A DNA stretch of 64,000 bases from JBLEFH01 sp047345645 (GCA_047345645.1 JBLEFH010000002.1); one strand, 5' to 3'. Shown: positions 36,301-45,135, counted from the first letter of the stretch. The notes: generated from the letters alone by a model not told the origin. Translations and numbers: made by a program.

Positions 36301-36414
36301 ACCATCTTTACCATGCTGCTGACCCCGGTCCTCTACCGCCTGCTCGCCCCGCTCTCGCCCCCGCCGGGCGAACGCAGCCGGGCGCTGAACAGTGAGGCGG
36401 CGACGTCGGTTTAA
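33340..36414 (+). CDS. RND multidrug efflux permease, HAE1 type
   Basis: A 1024-residue pump with 12 predicted membrane helices and two large periplasmic loops. The start is FVRRPVLALVLNLL and the fourth helix holds the proton-relay pair Asp403-Asp404 in LVVDDAIVVTENI. A second-half MLIGIMAKNGILLVEFAN segment is typical. It exports hydrophobic compounds using the proton gradient. It is coupled to the adaptor by ATGA. The hairpin at 36422 closes the operon. No regulator is adjacent, so control and substrate are not apparent. Confidence 0.93.
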   Translation: MSAMIPHKGGPSALFVRRPVLALVLNLLIIIAGLAALTTVDVREMPAVERPVVSVRTDYDGASPETVDTGVTEVLQDAVTQLEGAIAFSASSSYERSRITIELADGVDPDVAASDLVSIVARVASQLPDGADDPEVSVSDPDAEPIIRLALVGDLPLTDLTELATGPISDALLLVDGVADVQVYGDTEQEFRVIADMPSLIGRGLTIADLSEALGRIRVDAALGSLSSDAQDIVLRISNDDPSAADIEALRINETTSIGDVARVVLTAKEKTTTARMDGQTSIGLGILRQSVANTLAVSQEVRGAIGEIQQTLPEGVRIVTGSDDGIYIENSIREVSLAIGISILIVIAVIYAFLGSLRATLLPAFAIPVALIGTIAAIWLAGFSVNTISLLALVLATGLVVDDAIVVTENIVRLRGKGAGPNRAAADGASQVFFAVISTTATLAAVFIPISFLPGQAGGVFTEFGFVLAFAVGLSSFVALTLTPALAAIIDPGRAQAGRKTADDGGWAGRGYARFAKRMFGAPELVIGVAIAFAVLCFGLVKTLPSEITPTEDRGAFFISARAPTGTSVEFADGAITQIEEALAPYQASGEVDAVTSIVRAGRSFVIVRLSDWVSGRRSQQEILQELNPLFAEIPSISVAAFGGNSLGIRGGGEGLSAALTGADYPTLARVGDELVAAMEGDPTFLRPELDYETDEPLLSVQIDRDEARDLGLSPDDLALAIRVMTEGVVPATVFLEGTETDVAIRPGGRPVDDPRDLERLFARTTSGTFVPLSTFMSLEQIAGPSSLNREGRERAVELRSDLGASVALGDAADRLRELAADTLPSGIRLVMTGEAAALEESRNGTILVFATAFLVVFLVLAAQFESIVSAAIILLTVPFGLGAAVAAIALTGGSLNYYSQIGLVMLIGIMAKNGILLVEFANQRREDGADVETAILDALKLRLRPVMMTMISTVLGGVPLVLASGAGAEARMAVGWVIVGGLGFATIFTMLLTPVLYRLLAPLSPPPGERSRALNSEAATSV

Positions 36415-36421
36415 AACGAAA

Positions 36422-36447
36422 ACACCTGCGATCTGCGTCGCGGGTGT
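36422..36447. terminator. Hairpin between convergent RND and TonB-receptor genes
   Basis: A 10-base stem with one G-T pair (arms 36422-36431 and 36438-36447) and a 6-base loop lies centrally between the two stops. There is no clear T-run, so strength is uncertain. Confidence 0.5.
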
Positions 36448-36470
36448 GATGGGCTGATCTTTGCGCGGCT

Positions 36471-38420
36471 TTAGAAGCGCGACACCGCGGTCAGTGTGAT
36501 GTTGCGGCCCGGCTCATCGAAGGTGGCGATGCTGTCATATTCCGCGCCGTACGTCGCGCGATCCGCATAGGTGTTGTCGAAGATGTTGTTCACTTCGAGG
36601 CAAAGCGTCACATCCTCATAGCTCGCGGGGGTGTATTCCGCGAAGGCGTTGAAGATGGCGTAGCCGGGGATGTCGTTGGCGACGCCCGTAATCTCGCTCT
36701 TTTCCGTCTCATAGCTCAGCGCAGCCTCAATGCCGCCGCCAACACGCAGGCCTTGCATGGGCGTCGCTTGCTCGACTTCGAACGCGAGAACCGTGCCGAG
36801 CGGCGCGCCGAAATCCTGCGCGTCGTAGCTGTTGGTTTCATCGCCATTAAGTTCGATATCGCTATGCGACAGCGTGAAACGCGCGGAGCCGCTGTCCCAA
36901 CCATATTCTGCGCCGAGATTGAAACCGCGGCTTTCGAAATCGAAATTCGCCTCCTCATTTCGCGCGTCATTGATCCGCGTGAGGAAGAGCTCGCCGCCAA
37001 GTTTCAGGTTGCCTTGCTCCCAATCGAAACCGAGTGTCGCGTTGTTCGCGCGCGAGGCTTCCAGCACGGAGTAGTCAGAAATCCGGTAGTAGAGATAGTT
37101 GTCTTCCAGATCGATCCCGCCGAAGACTGAAGACACACCGCCGCGCAGCGCGAAGCTGTTGGCGACCTGATATTTCACCGATGCGTTGCCGGAAACGCCG
37201 GTATTCGTCTTCTCCGCGCCGCCGATGCCCGTGAATTCCTGACGATCCGCACGGACACCGAAGGAGGCGTCTAGGCGCTCCGTCGGGCTCATCCGTGCCT
37301 GGGCGAAGGCACCGAAATTGTCCGAGCTCTCATCGAGATCGATGGAACCAGTCTCTTCCTCAAAGCCTTTATAATTGCTCTCGCGGCGCTGGAAATCGAG
37401 CCCGGCGGTGATGGTGTCGGTGCCATTCAGGTGGAAGTTGTTCTGAACGGTCGCCGACCATGTTTCGGACAGACCTTCGCTCGCGGACGGGTCGGGGATG
37501 TTCACGCTGCTCTCGGAATAGCCGATGTGAACTTCCGGATCCCAAATGCCGCTTGCTTGCGTGTTCTCATAGCGCAGCGAGTAGCTTTCGCGGGTGGTGT
37601 CGTAGAAACGTAGGCCAATCCCCCGGATATCCTGGAAATTCGCCCGGTATTGCCGCAGTTCCTGATCTTCCAGACGCTGGCCCGACAGCTCAAAACGGTG
37701 GCCGTTTGGCGCCTCATAAGCCAATTTGCCGAGATAGCTGTTCAGGTCGGCGGCAGAGCCGTCCATGGTCTCGCCATCGCCGTTTTCATACTCGTCACCG
37801 GTGGCGCGCTTGCCATAACCGACCCATGAGAACCCGTTATACTGACCCGCCAGCGTCAGCGCGCCCTGTGCCGTTTCGCCATTGTCGGTGTAGCCGAGGC
37901 GGAAATTCCCGCCAAACACATCGCCTTCGTCCAGAATATCCTCGGCATCGACGGTCTCGAACACCACCGACCCGGCCAGCGCGTAAGGGCCAGCATCGGC
38001 GGGCGAGATCGTCGCATCGGCGCGCACCTGTTTCAGCAGCCCCGGATCAATCGCGTTGGCGGAGACGTGGTGGAAGGCGCGGTTGTTTTGCGCGGTGCCG
38101 TCCACGGTGACGCCAAGGTTGAGCATATCGACGCCGTTAACAAAGATCTTCTGCGTCAGCGGGATGCCGCCGCCCACGGAGACCGAGGCGATCCCGGAAA
38201 ACACATCTTTCATATCGCCGGTGCGGGCCTTCTCCAGCTCCAGCCCGCTGACATACATGGTGGTCGCACGGTCGGCGGCGCCGAAATTCGGGTCAACGGC
38301 TTCGAGATAAAGCTCATCGAGCATGAAGACGGAATCCTGCGCCTGCACAGCGGCGGAACTGGCGAGCAGCGCCGCCGTGAGGGATGTGGGATAGAGCAAA
38401 GCGGTGCGTGTAAAACGCAT
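36471..38420 (-). CDS. TonB-dependent outer-membrane receptor
   Basis: A 649-residue protein with a signal peptide (cleavage after VQA-Q, about residue 27), a plug domain at about 35-150 (VSGLELEKA and SVGGGIPLTQKIFVNG), and a beta-barrel to the final phenylalanine in TLTAVSRF, as required for outer-membrane insertion. EVNNIFDNTYAD is the conserved late barrel motif. The N-terminal TonB box is not distinct. The ligand is unknown; siderophore or haem uptake is commonest. It is monocistronic with no Fur-like site that I can recognise upstream. Confidence 0.9.
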   Translation of the reverse strand: MRFTRTALLYPTSLTAALLASSAAVQAQDSVFMLDELYLEAVDPNFGAADRATTMYVSGLELEKARTGDMKDVFSGIASVSVGGGIPLTQKIFVNGVDMLNLGVTVDGTAQNNRAFHHVSANAIDPGLLKQVRADATISPADAGPYALAGSVVFETVDAEDILDEGDVFGGNFRLGYTDNGETAQGALTLAGQYNGFSWVGYGKRATGDEYENGDGETMDGSAADLNSYLGKLAYEAPNGHRFELSGQRLEDQELRQYRANFQDIRGIGLRFYDTTRESYSLRYENTQASGIWDPEVHIGYSESSVNIPDPSASEGLSETWSATVQNNFHLNGTDTITAGLDFQRRESNYKGFEEETGSIDLDESSDNFGAFAQARMSPTERLDASFGVRADRQEFTGIGGAEKTNTGVSGNASVKYQVANSFALRGGVSSVFGGIDLEDNYLYYRISDYSVLEASRANNATLGFDWEQGNLKLGGELFLTRINDARNEEANFDFESRGFNLGAEYGWDSGSARFTLSHSDIELNGDETNSYDAQDFGAPLGTVLAFEVEQATPMQGLRVGGGIEAALSYETEKSEITGVANDIPGYAIFNAFAEYTPASYEDVTLCLEVNNIFDNTYADRATYGAEYDSIATFDEPGRNITLTAVSRF

Positions 38421-38639
38421 GAGAAGAACCTCCAGACGAAAATCTTGTGCTGTTTCGCTGGGGGCTACCTGGCTACTTGATCGACAGCCTTACTGTTAAC
38501 GACGCTGTGAAACAAGGGGAATGCGACCGGGTTTGTGTTTGCGCTTTGCCCCAGATTGGTTAACGTTTGAAAAGAGGCGGAAAGATGCCTCTTGGCGCGA
38601 CCTTTCGCGCGTTCATCGGCCAATCGGATACGGACAGCA

Positions 38640-39635
38640 ATGCAGCTACTCACACCGCGGCCCCAGGGCCTCTATTGCCCGGCCGGCGATTTCTTCATCG
38701 ACCCGGTGCGGCCCGTGAAACGCGCGCTGATCACCCATGGTCATGCGGATCATGCGCGGGCAGGCCATGGCGCGGTGCTGGCGACGGCGCAGACACTCGA
38801 TATCATGGCGATCCGCTATGGCGAGGACTTTTGCGAGACGCGGCAGGTGGCGGAGGGTCCGGTGGAGATCGGCGGGGTGCGCGCGACCTTCACGCCCGCG
38901 GGCCACGTCCTCGGTTCGGCGCAGATTACGGTGGCTGACAAACATCAGCGGATCACCGTTTCGGGCGATTACTGCCGCACCGCCAACCCCTGCTGTGCGC
39001 CTTACGAGCCGGTCCCCTGCGATATTTTCGTGACGGAGGCGACCTTTGGCCTGCCTGTCTTTCGCCACCCGGACCCGGCAGGGGAGATCGCCAAGCTGCT
39101 TTCCTCGGTCGACGCGTTCCCGGAGCGGGCGCATCTCGTCGGGGCCTATGCGCTCGGCAAGGCGCAGCGGGTCATCATGCTCCTGCGCGAGGCGGGTTGG
39201 GACAAGCCGATCTATACCCACGGCGCGCTGCAACGGCTCTGCGATTATCATGTGGCGCAGGGCATCCCGCTCGGCGATCTGCAGCCCGCGACCGTGGATC
39301 GTGGCAAGAAGGGCGATTTTGCCGGGGCGATCATCCTCGGCCCGCCCTCGGCCTTCGCGGCCACTTGGGCGCAGCGCTTCCCGGACCCGGTGATCTGCTT
39401 TGCGAGCGGCTGGATGCAGGTCCGCGCCCGGGCCCGGCAGCGCGGCGTCGAATTGCCGCTGATCATCTCGGACCATGTGGACTGGCCGGACCTCATCGGC
39501 ACCATTGAGGAGCTGAACCCCGAAGAAACATGGGCCACCCATGGGCGCGAGGATGCACTGATCCGTTGGTGCGAGATGGAGGGGCGCAAGGCCCGCCCGC
39601 TTCGGCTGGTCGGCTATGAGGATGAGGTCGAATGA
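38640..39635 (+). CDS. Ligase-associated MBL-fold DNA exonuclease
   Basis: A 331-residue metallo-beta-lactamase/beta-CASP-like nuclease. The metal motif HxHxDH is in ITHGHADHARAGH with His33, His35, Asp37 and His38. Family blocks CAPYEPVPCDIFVTEATFGLP and THGREDALIRWCE appear in the second half. I start at 38640 (MQLLTPRPQG); the in-frame ATG at 38592 gives a non-conserved extension. It is the first gene of the operon MBL exonuclease-ligase-helicase-PdeM, and its stop overlaps the ligase ATG by 4 bases. It likely trims damaged DNA ends. Confidence 0.9.
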   Translation: MQLLTPRPQGLYCPAGDFFIDPVRPVKRALITHGHADHARAGHGAVLATAQTLDIMAIRYGEDFCETRQVAEGPVEIGGVRATFTPAGHVLGSAQITVADKHQRITVSGDYCRTANPCCAPYEPVPCDIFVTEATFGLPVFRHPDPAGEIAKLLSSVDAFPERAHLVGAYALGKAQRVIMLLREAGWDKPIYTHGALQRLCDYHVAQGIPLGDLQPATVDRGKKGDFAGAIILGPPSAFAATWAQRFPDPVICFASGWMQVRARARQRGVELPLIISDHVDWPDLIGTIEELNPEETWATHGREDALIRWCEMEGRKARPLRLVGYEDEVE

Positions 39636-41206
39636 AACGCTTCGCCCGTCTTCTCGAACAGCTTGCGTTCACACCGTCACGCCTTGGCAAGATCCGCCAT
39701 TTGCGGACCTATTTCGAGGAAGCGGCGGACCCGTCCCGCGGTTTTGCACTGGCCGCGCTGACCCGGGACCTAGAACTCAGGAATGTCACGCCGTCCCTGC
39801 TGCGCGGGTTGGTGGCGGAGCGGGCGGATGAGGAACTGTTCAAGCTCTCTTACGATTTCGTTGGCGATCTGGCGGAGACCATTGCGCTGATCTGGCCGGG
39901 TCCGGCGGAGGGCGAGGACCCGCCGCTGCCGGAGATTGTGGAAGCGCTCAAAACCACATCCCGCGCCGAATTGCCCGCGTTGATTGCGGGGTTGCTGGAT
40001 CGCCTTGGCCCGTCCGAGCGCTATGCGTTTTTGAAACTCGCGACGGGTGGGTTGCGGGTCGGCGTCTCGGCCCGGCTCGCGCGCACGGCAGTGGCGGAGT
40101 TTGGCGATCTGCCGCTGACCGATGTGGAGGAAATCTGGCACGGGCTGACACCGCCTTTTCTGGATCTCTTCGCCTGGGCCGAAGGGGGCGAGAAGCCGGA
40201 AAGCGCCGCGCTCGCGCCGTTTCGCCCGGTCATGCTGTCGACCCCGATTGATGCGGCGGGTCTGAAAGCGCTCGATCCCGCGCAGTATCAGGTTGAGTGG
40301 AAGTGGGACGGCATCCGCGTGCAGGCGGTCTGCGAAGAAGGGGTCGCGCGGCTTTATTCGCGCACGGGCGAGGACATTTCCCGCGCCTTTCCGGACCTCA
40401 TCGAGCGCATGAATTTCGAGGGCGCGCTGGATGGCGAGCTCTTGATCCGGCGCGGTGATGCGGTTGCGCCTTTCGCCGATCTGCAAAAGCGGCTTGGCCG
40501 TAAACAGGTCAGCAAGAAGATGCAGGAGAGCCACCCGGCGGCGCTGCGGATTTACGATGTGCTGATCTGGGAGGGCGAGGATCTGCGGGCGCGCGGCACC
40601 GACGCGCGCCGCGCGGTGCTGGAGGCGGCAATCCCGGCGCTGAACGAGCCGCAAATCGACCTTTCCCCGCTTTTGCCTTTCGAGACTTGGGGCGAGATTG
40701 CGGCGCAGCGCGCCAATCCGCCGGAAGTGGTTATCGAGGGCGTCATGATCAAACATCGCGACAGCCCGTATCTCGCGGGCCGGATCAAGGGACATTGGTT
40801 CAAATGGAAGCGCGACGCGATGACGGTGGATGCTGTGCTGCTCTATGCGCAGCGCGGGCATGGCAAGCGCTCGGGCTATTATTCGGACTTTACGTTCGGC
40901 GTGTGGGATGGTGACCGACTGGTTCCGGTGGGCAAAGCTTACTTTGGGTTTACGGACGCGGAACTGAAAGAGCTGGACCGTTTTGTCCGCAACAATACGG
41001 TGGAGCGCTTCGGCCCGGTGCGTTCGGTGAAGCCCGAAAAAGTGGTCGAAGTGGCCTTTGAGGGGCTGAACCGGTCCGCGCGGCACAAATCCGGCGTCGC
41101 CATGCGTTTTCCGCGCATCTCGCGTATTCGGGATGACAAGCCAGCCGCCGAAGCCGACACGCTCGCGAGCCTTCAGGAACTGCTCCCGCCCGAGGTCGAT
41201 CTGTGA
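39632..41206 (+). CDS. Cisplatin-damage-response ATP-dependent DNA ligase
   Basis: A 524-residue ATP-dependent ligase. The N-terminal 200 residues are a helical DNA-binding domain, and Lys224 in EWKWDGIR is the adenylation lysine of motif I. SRTGEDISRAFPDL, EGVMIKHRDSPY and HWFKWKRD are motifs III to V. The C-terminal OB-fold carries KVVEVAFEGL. It belongs to the ligase class found with Lhr-core helicase and is distinct from replicative LigA. It overlaps both neighbours by 4 bases. Confidence 0.93.
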   Translation: MKRFARLLEQLAFTPSRLGKIRHLRTYFEEAADPSRGFALAALTRDLELRNVTPSLLRGLVAERADEELFKLSYDFVGDLAETIALIWPGPAEGEDPPLPEIVEALKTTSRAELPALIAGLLDRLGPSERYAFLKLATGGLRVGVSARLARTAVAEFGDLPLTDVEEIWHGLTPPFLDLFAWAEGGEKPESAALAPFRPVMLSTPIDAAGLKALDPAQYQVEWKWDGIRVQAVCEEGVARLYSRTGEDISRAFPDLIERMNFEGALDGELLIRRGDAVAPFADLQKRLGRKQVSKKMQESHPAALRIYDVLIWEGEDLRARGTDARRAVLEAAIPALNEPQIDLSPLLPFETWGEIAAQRANPPEVVIEGVMIKHRDSPYLAGRIKGHWFKWKRDAMTVDAVLLYAQRGHGKRSGYYSDFTFGVWDGDRLVPVGKAYFGFTDAELKELDRFVRNNTVERFGPVRSVKPEKVVEVAFEGLNRSARHKSGVAMRFPRISRIRDDKPAAEADTLASLQELLPPEVDL

Positions 41207-43611
41207 ATTTGCCGCCCGATATTGCTGCATGGTTTGCTGCGCAAGGATGGACCCCGCATCCGCATCAGCTGGCCTTGATGGAGGCGCAGGAGGACACGCT
41301 GCTCATCGCGCCGACCGGCGGCGGCAAGACGCTCGCCGGGTTCCTGCCGAGCCTTGCCGCTTTGAAAGATCCGGAGCCGGGTCTGCACACGCTCTATATC
41401 TCCCCGCTCAAGGCGCTCGCCAATGACATCGCGCGCAATCTCGCGCGGCCCGTGGCGGATCTTGGCCTCGACATTCGCATCGAGGACCGCACCGGCGACA
41501 CCAAGCAAAAGCAGCGCGCGCGCCAGCGGGTGGACCCGCCGCACATACTGCTGACCACGCCCGAAAGTCTCGCGCTGATGCTGTCCTACCCCGAAGCGCC
41601 GAAGATTTTCGGCACGCTCCGGCGGGTGGTGATCGACGAAATCCACGCGCTGGCCGAGAGCAAACGGGGCGATCAGCTGATGCTCGGGCTGGCGCGGCTC
41701 CGCACGCTTGCGCCGGATTTGATCGTGACAGGACTGTCGGCCACGGTCGAGAACCCGCCCGCGCTTGCGGATTTCATGGGCGGGGCGAAGATCCACCTCG
41801 CCGATCCCGGCCCGCCGCCGGATATCGCGATGCTGGACACCCGCGATCCGCCGCCATGGGCCGGGGCAGGGGGGCATTACGCGGCGCAGGACGTGCTGGA
41901 CGCGATCCGCGCGGCTAAAATGACGCTCGTTTTCATCAACACGCGCGCGCAGGCCGAGTTGTTCTATCAGGCGCTCTGGGCGATCAATGACGAGAACCTG
42001 CCGATTGGCCTCCATCACGGCTCGCTCTCGCGTGATGTGCGCGAGAAGGTGGAGCAGGCGATGGCGAGCGGCGATCTGCGCGCGGTCGTCTGCACCGGCT
42101 CGCTCGATCTCGGGATCGATTGGGGCGATGTGGATCTCGTCATCCAGATCGGCGCGCCGAAAAACGTCAAGCGGCTGGTGCAGCGGATTGGCCGGGCGAA
42201 CCATCAATACAACGCGCCGTCCCGCGCGCGGATCGTCGCCGCCAACCGGTTTGAGGTGATCGAATGTGTTGCCGCGCTCGAAGCGGTGCAGGCGGGCGAA
42301 CTTGACGGCGAGCCGCGCCCGCCCGGCCCACTCGATGTGCTATGTCAGCATATCCTGCTCACGGCGTGCGCCGCGCCTTTCGACGAGGACGATCTCTTCG
42401 AAGAGGTCCGCCGCGCAGGGCCCTATCGCGACCTCACGCGCGCCGGTTTCGACGCCTGCCTCGATTTCTGCGCGACCGGCGGCTATGCGCTCAAAGCCTA
42501 TGATCAGTGGCAACGTCTGATGAAAAGGGACGGTCTGTGGCAACTTCGCGACCCGCGTAGCGCCCGGCTCATCCGCATGAATATCGGTACGATTTTCAGC
42601 CCGGAAACGCTCAAGGTCCGCTCCAAATCCCGGCGCGGCGGCCCGGCCCTGGGCGAGGTTGAGGAGGCCTTCGCCACCGCCCTCACACCGGGCGACACCT
42701 TCCTGATTGGCGGCGAAACCGTGCGCTATGAGCGCCTGCGCGACATGATCGTCGAAGTCACCAAGACCCCGTCCAAACAGCCCAAAATCGCGGTGTTCAA
42801 CGGGCTGAAAATGGCGACATCGACCGCGCTCAGCCAGCGCGTGCTGGCGCTGATCGGCGATCCGGGCCGCTGGCGCGCTTTGCCAGACCACACGCAAGAA
42901 TGGCTCAGCCTTCAGCGCGAAATTTCCGTTCTGCCCGAACCCGGCACGCTGACCTGCGAAAGTTTCCGCCGCGGCGACCGCGCCTATTTCTGCCTCTACG
43001 GCTTCGCAGGCCGGAACGCGCATCAGACGCTCGGCCTCCTGCTCACGCGCCGCATGGAAGAGGCCGGCCTCGCGCCGCTCGGCTTCGTCTGCACCGATTA
43101 CGCGCTGCTGATCTGGTCGCTCGATCTCGTCACCGATCCCGCGCCGCTTTTGAGCGCCGAGGGCTTGCGGGACGGGCTCGACCAATGGCTCGGCGAGAAC
43201 GCTTTGATGAAGCGCAGTTTTCGCGCCGTCGCCACCATCTCCGGGCTCTTGCAGCGCAATCTCCCCGGCACCCGGAAAAGCGGCAAGCAGGCGACCTTTT
43301 CCTCCGACATCATCTACGACACCCTACGCAAATATGATCCCGAGCATCTGCTGTTGGAGATCACCGAAGCCGAAACGCAGCGCGGCCTCGTCGATTTCGG
43401 GCGGATCGAGCAGATGTTGGCAGGCAACCCCGAGATCGTCCACAGCCTGCCGCCCCATGTGACCCCGCTCGCCGCGCCGCTTTTGCTGGAACATGGGCGG
43501 GTGCCGATCAAGGGCCTCGGCATCGACCGGATGATCGACGAGGAAGCCGCCCGCATGATGGCCGAGGCGGGTCTCGACCCCGAAGAGGTTTTGGGCGATA
43601 CAGCCGCATGA
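41203..43611 (+). CDS. Lhr-core-type DEXH helicase, ligase-associated
   Basis: An 802-residue superfamily-2 helicase starting at a GTG that overlaps the ligase stop. Walker A is APTGGGKT with Lys42, Walker B is VIDEIH at 143-148, GLSATVEN is motif III, and the second RecA lobe has QRIGRANHQYN. The winged helix and Lhr-core C-terminal domain cover the last 400 residues. It lacks the long extension of full-length Lhr, consistent with Lhr-core. It unwinds 3'-tailed DNA or DNA:RNA and is thought to act with the ligase and nucleases in interstrand-type damage repair. Confidence 0.94.
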   Translation: MNLPPDIAAWFAAQGWTPHPHQLALMEAQEDTLLIAPTGGGKTLAGFLPSLAALKDPEPGLHTLYISPLKALANDIARNLARPVADLGLDIRIEDRTGDTKQKQRARQRVDPPHILLTTPESLALMLSYPEAPKIFGTLRRVVIDEIHALAESKRGDQLMLGLARLRTLAPDLIVTGLSATVENPPALADFMGGAKIHLADPGPPPDIAMLDTRDPPPWAGAGGHYAAQDVLDAIRAAKMTLVFINTRAQAELFYQALWAINDENLPIGLHHGSLSRDVREKVEQAMASGDLRAVVCTGSLDLGIDWGDVDLVIQIGAPKNVKRLVQRIGRANHQYNAPSRARIVAANRFEVIECVAALEAVQAGELDGEPRPPGPLDVLCQHILLTACAAPFDEDDLFEEVRRAGPYRDLTRAGFDACLDFCATGGYALKAYDQWQRLMKRDGLWQLRDPRSARLIRMNIGTIFSPETLKVRSKSRRGGPALGEVEEAFATALTPGDTFLIGGETVRYERLRDMIVEVTKTPSKQPKIAVFNGLKMATSTALSQRVLALIGDPGRWRALPDHTQEWLSLQREISVLPEPGTLTCESFRRGDRAYFCLYGFAGRNAHQTLGLLLTRRMEEAGLAPLGFVCTDYALLIWSLDLVTDPAPLLSAEGLRDGLDQWLGENALMKRSFRAVATISGLLQRNLPGTRKSGKQATFSSDIIYDTLRKYDPEHLLLEITEAETQRGLVDFGRIEQMLAGNPEIVHSLPPHVTPLAAPLLLEHGRVPIKGLGIDRMIDEEAARMMAEAGLDPEEVLGDTAA

Positions 43612-44228
43612 CCACGCTCCCCTTTCGTTTTGCCGGGCAGAGTTTCTTCGCGCGCCCGGCCCGCACCCTGTGGTGGCCCGCGCGCCGCGCGCTGGTGCTG
43701 GCGGATCTGCATCTGGGGAAATCCGAGCGTATGGCCCGCCGTGGCGGCGCGCTCCTCCCACCCTATGAGACGCAGGACACGCTGGACCGCCTTGAGGCGG
43801 AGCTGGACGCGACGCAGCCCGATGAAGTGTTTCTGCTCGGCGACAGTTTCGATGACGATTTCGCGCGCGACGCGCTTCCGGACGCGGTGACCGCCCGGAT
43901 CGAGGGCCTCACGCGCCATGGCCGCTGGCGCTGGATCGCAGGCAATCACGATGGCGGCGCGGCGATTGATGAGATGTCTGTGGACGGTATCGCGCTGCGT
44001 CACATCGCGGGGCAGGGACCTGATATTTCAGGGCATTACCACCCAAAGGCAATCATCGCCCGCCAGCGCGTCCCGGTTTTTGTTGTCGGCCGGAATCACC
44101 TGATCATGCCCGCCTTCGGCACCTATACCGGCGGGCTCCTGATCGACGATCCCGCATTGTCGCCGCTGGCGCAGGGCCGCTATGTGATCACGACGGGCCG
44201 TAGCTGCCGGTGTCTGCCCGTGCGGTGA
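43608..44228 (+). CDS. pdeM: Ligase-associated metallophosphoesterase (PdeM)
   Basis: A 206-residue calcineurin-like phosphoesterase. Metal motifs are LADLHLGKSE, LLGDSFDDD, AGNHDGG and GHYHPKA in order, as in PdeM. It overlaps the helicase stop by ATGA and closes the repair operon. The family hydrolyses phosphodiester bonds; its in vivo DNA substrate is unclear. Confidence 0.92.
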   Translation: MTTLPFRFAGQSFFARPARTLWWPARRALVLADLHLGKSERMARRGGALLPPYETQDTLDRLEAELDATQPDEVFLLGDSFDDDFARDALPDAVTARIEGLTRHGRWRWIAGNHDGGAAIDEMSVDGIALRHIAGQGPDISGHYHPKAIIARQRVPVFVVGRNHLIMPAFGTYTGGLLIDDPALSPLAQGRYVITTGRSCRCLPVR

Positions 44229-44390
44229 GGAACGCGAGCGCCTTGACTGTGTGATGAGGGCAAGACCCTTCCCCCGTCCTTCCAAGCGGTTTTGAGCCTT
44301 GCCAATCCACCCCATCGCCCGATTTCCAAAGCCCGCGCAAACCGTCACTCCAAGGTTAAAAATAAACTGCCGATTTTCGCAATTTTTCCC

Positions 44391-44417
44391 TTGAAGCCCG
44401 GCGATCCAGATTATACT
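44391..44417 (+). promoter_or_regulatory. Promoter of tRNA-Gln
   Basis: TTGAAG (44391-44396) and TATACT (44412-44417) are separated by 15 bases, slightly short, and the tRNA begins 14 bases later. The -10 is near consensus. Confidence 0.5.
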
Positions 44418-44431
44418 AACCCTCCCACTGT

Positions 44432-44506
44432 TGGGGTGTAGCCAAGCGGTAAGGCAGCGGTTTTTGGTACCGTGTACCGTAGGTTCGAATCCTACCACCC
44501 CAGCCA
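44432..44506 (+). tRNA. tRNA-Gln (anticodon UUG)
   Basis: The acceptor stem TGGGGTG pairs with CACCCCA (44496-44502), followed by discriminator G and an encoded CCA (44504-44506). The anticodon loop TTTTGGT (44462-44468) presents UUG at 44464-44466. The T arm GTAGG-TTCGAAT-CCTAC is perfect. An integrase stub begins 115 bases after the 3' end, so this gene probably served as an attachment site. Confidence 0.96.
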
Positions 44507-44620
44507 ACTTACCCTAAGTGATTGATGTTGTTGGTGTTTACGGCGAAAACAAGCTGTGAATCGGGCTGCGACACATCCCTGCGAGACATGCGCCGAAAAG
44601 CTCTTCTGATGGAGGGCCAA

Positions 44621-44684
44621 ATGGGGCTTGTGAACTATGTCGCGCGGCGCGGTGCGACCTATGTCTGGCGGCGGCGATTGCCCG
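44621..44684 (+). pseudogene. Integrase N-terminal stub (tyrosine recombinase family, DUF6538-like)
   Basis: The ATG at 44621 follows GGAGG and opens a stretch reading MGLVNYVARRGATYVWRRRLP, which resembles the N-terminus of alphaproteobacterial tyrosine recombinases (RRG-x-YY/W-x-RRR-x-P). Coding similarity stops at about 44684, where the frame runs into the antisense of an aldehyde dehydrogenase fragment. The whole catalytic domain is gone. Its location just after a tRNA 3' end, pointing away, fits an integrase beside an attachment site. Confidence 0.55.
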
Positions 44685-45070
44685 CTGCGATGGCCGCAAT
44701 CGCCGGATTGAGCAGCAGGAGGATCGGCGCATTGAAGTGCCAGATGCGAGTGTGACCCCGAAAGGCTCGCGCCGCGCTGTACCAGCTTTGCCAAACCTTC
44801 GGGGAGCGGCACCTCTTCAGGTTCCATCAGCGTGTCGAGATTGTCGCGATAGTAGGTGATATTGCCCACGGGCACCGTGATTTCGAACAGTTGTTCGAAG
44901 GGCAGCTTGCCGAAGTCCTCGTGAAGTGCGGCGCCCCAGTGCTCCTGATGATCGCGCAGCATCCGCTCCATCCGGTTGAGCTGATCTAACCGCCACTCGC
45001 GGCTCTTGCTGCGATCCGTCTCGAAGGCGGATTTCTGGCGGTCGAAAATCTCCTGAAAAGCATTGGGCAT
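44677..45070 (-). pseudogene. Truncated, frameshifted aldehyde dehydrogenase remnant
   Basis: From the ATG at 45070 (MPNAFQEIFDRQK) about 95 residues match the N-terminus of NAD-dependent aldehyde dehydrogenases of the coniferyl-aldehyde/fatty-aldehyde type (YYRDNLDTLMEPEEVPLPEG). The frame is lost at about 44775. The next conserved block reads FNAPILLLLNPAIAAIAAGN in another frame at about 44677-44737. It ends abruptly where the integrase stub begins; the catalytic cysteine and C-terminal 300 residues are missing. Confidence 0.8.
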
Positions 45071-45099
45071 GGCGCACACCATCGGTTGACGTCAGGTTG

Positions 45100-45127
45100 A
45101 AAAAGCCGGCGAGGGGTCCCCGCCGGC
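45100..45127 (-). terminator. Terminator of the minus-strand SDR gene
   Basis: A 7-base GC stem (arms 45105-45111 and 45121-45127) is followed, in the minus direction, by TTTTT. It lies 9 bases past the SDR stop. Confidence 0.75.
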
Positions 45128-45135
45128 CAGCGCTC

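Noticed and set aside
38421..38639. Riboswitch or Fur site before the TonB receptor
   Set aside because: No recognisable cobalamin-type core or Fur-like dyad; the sequence is unremarkable.
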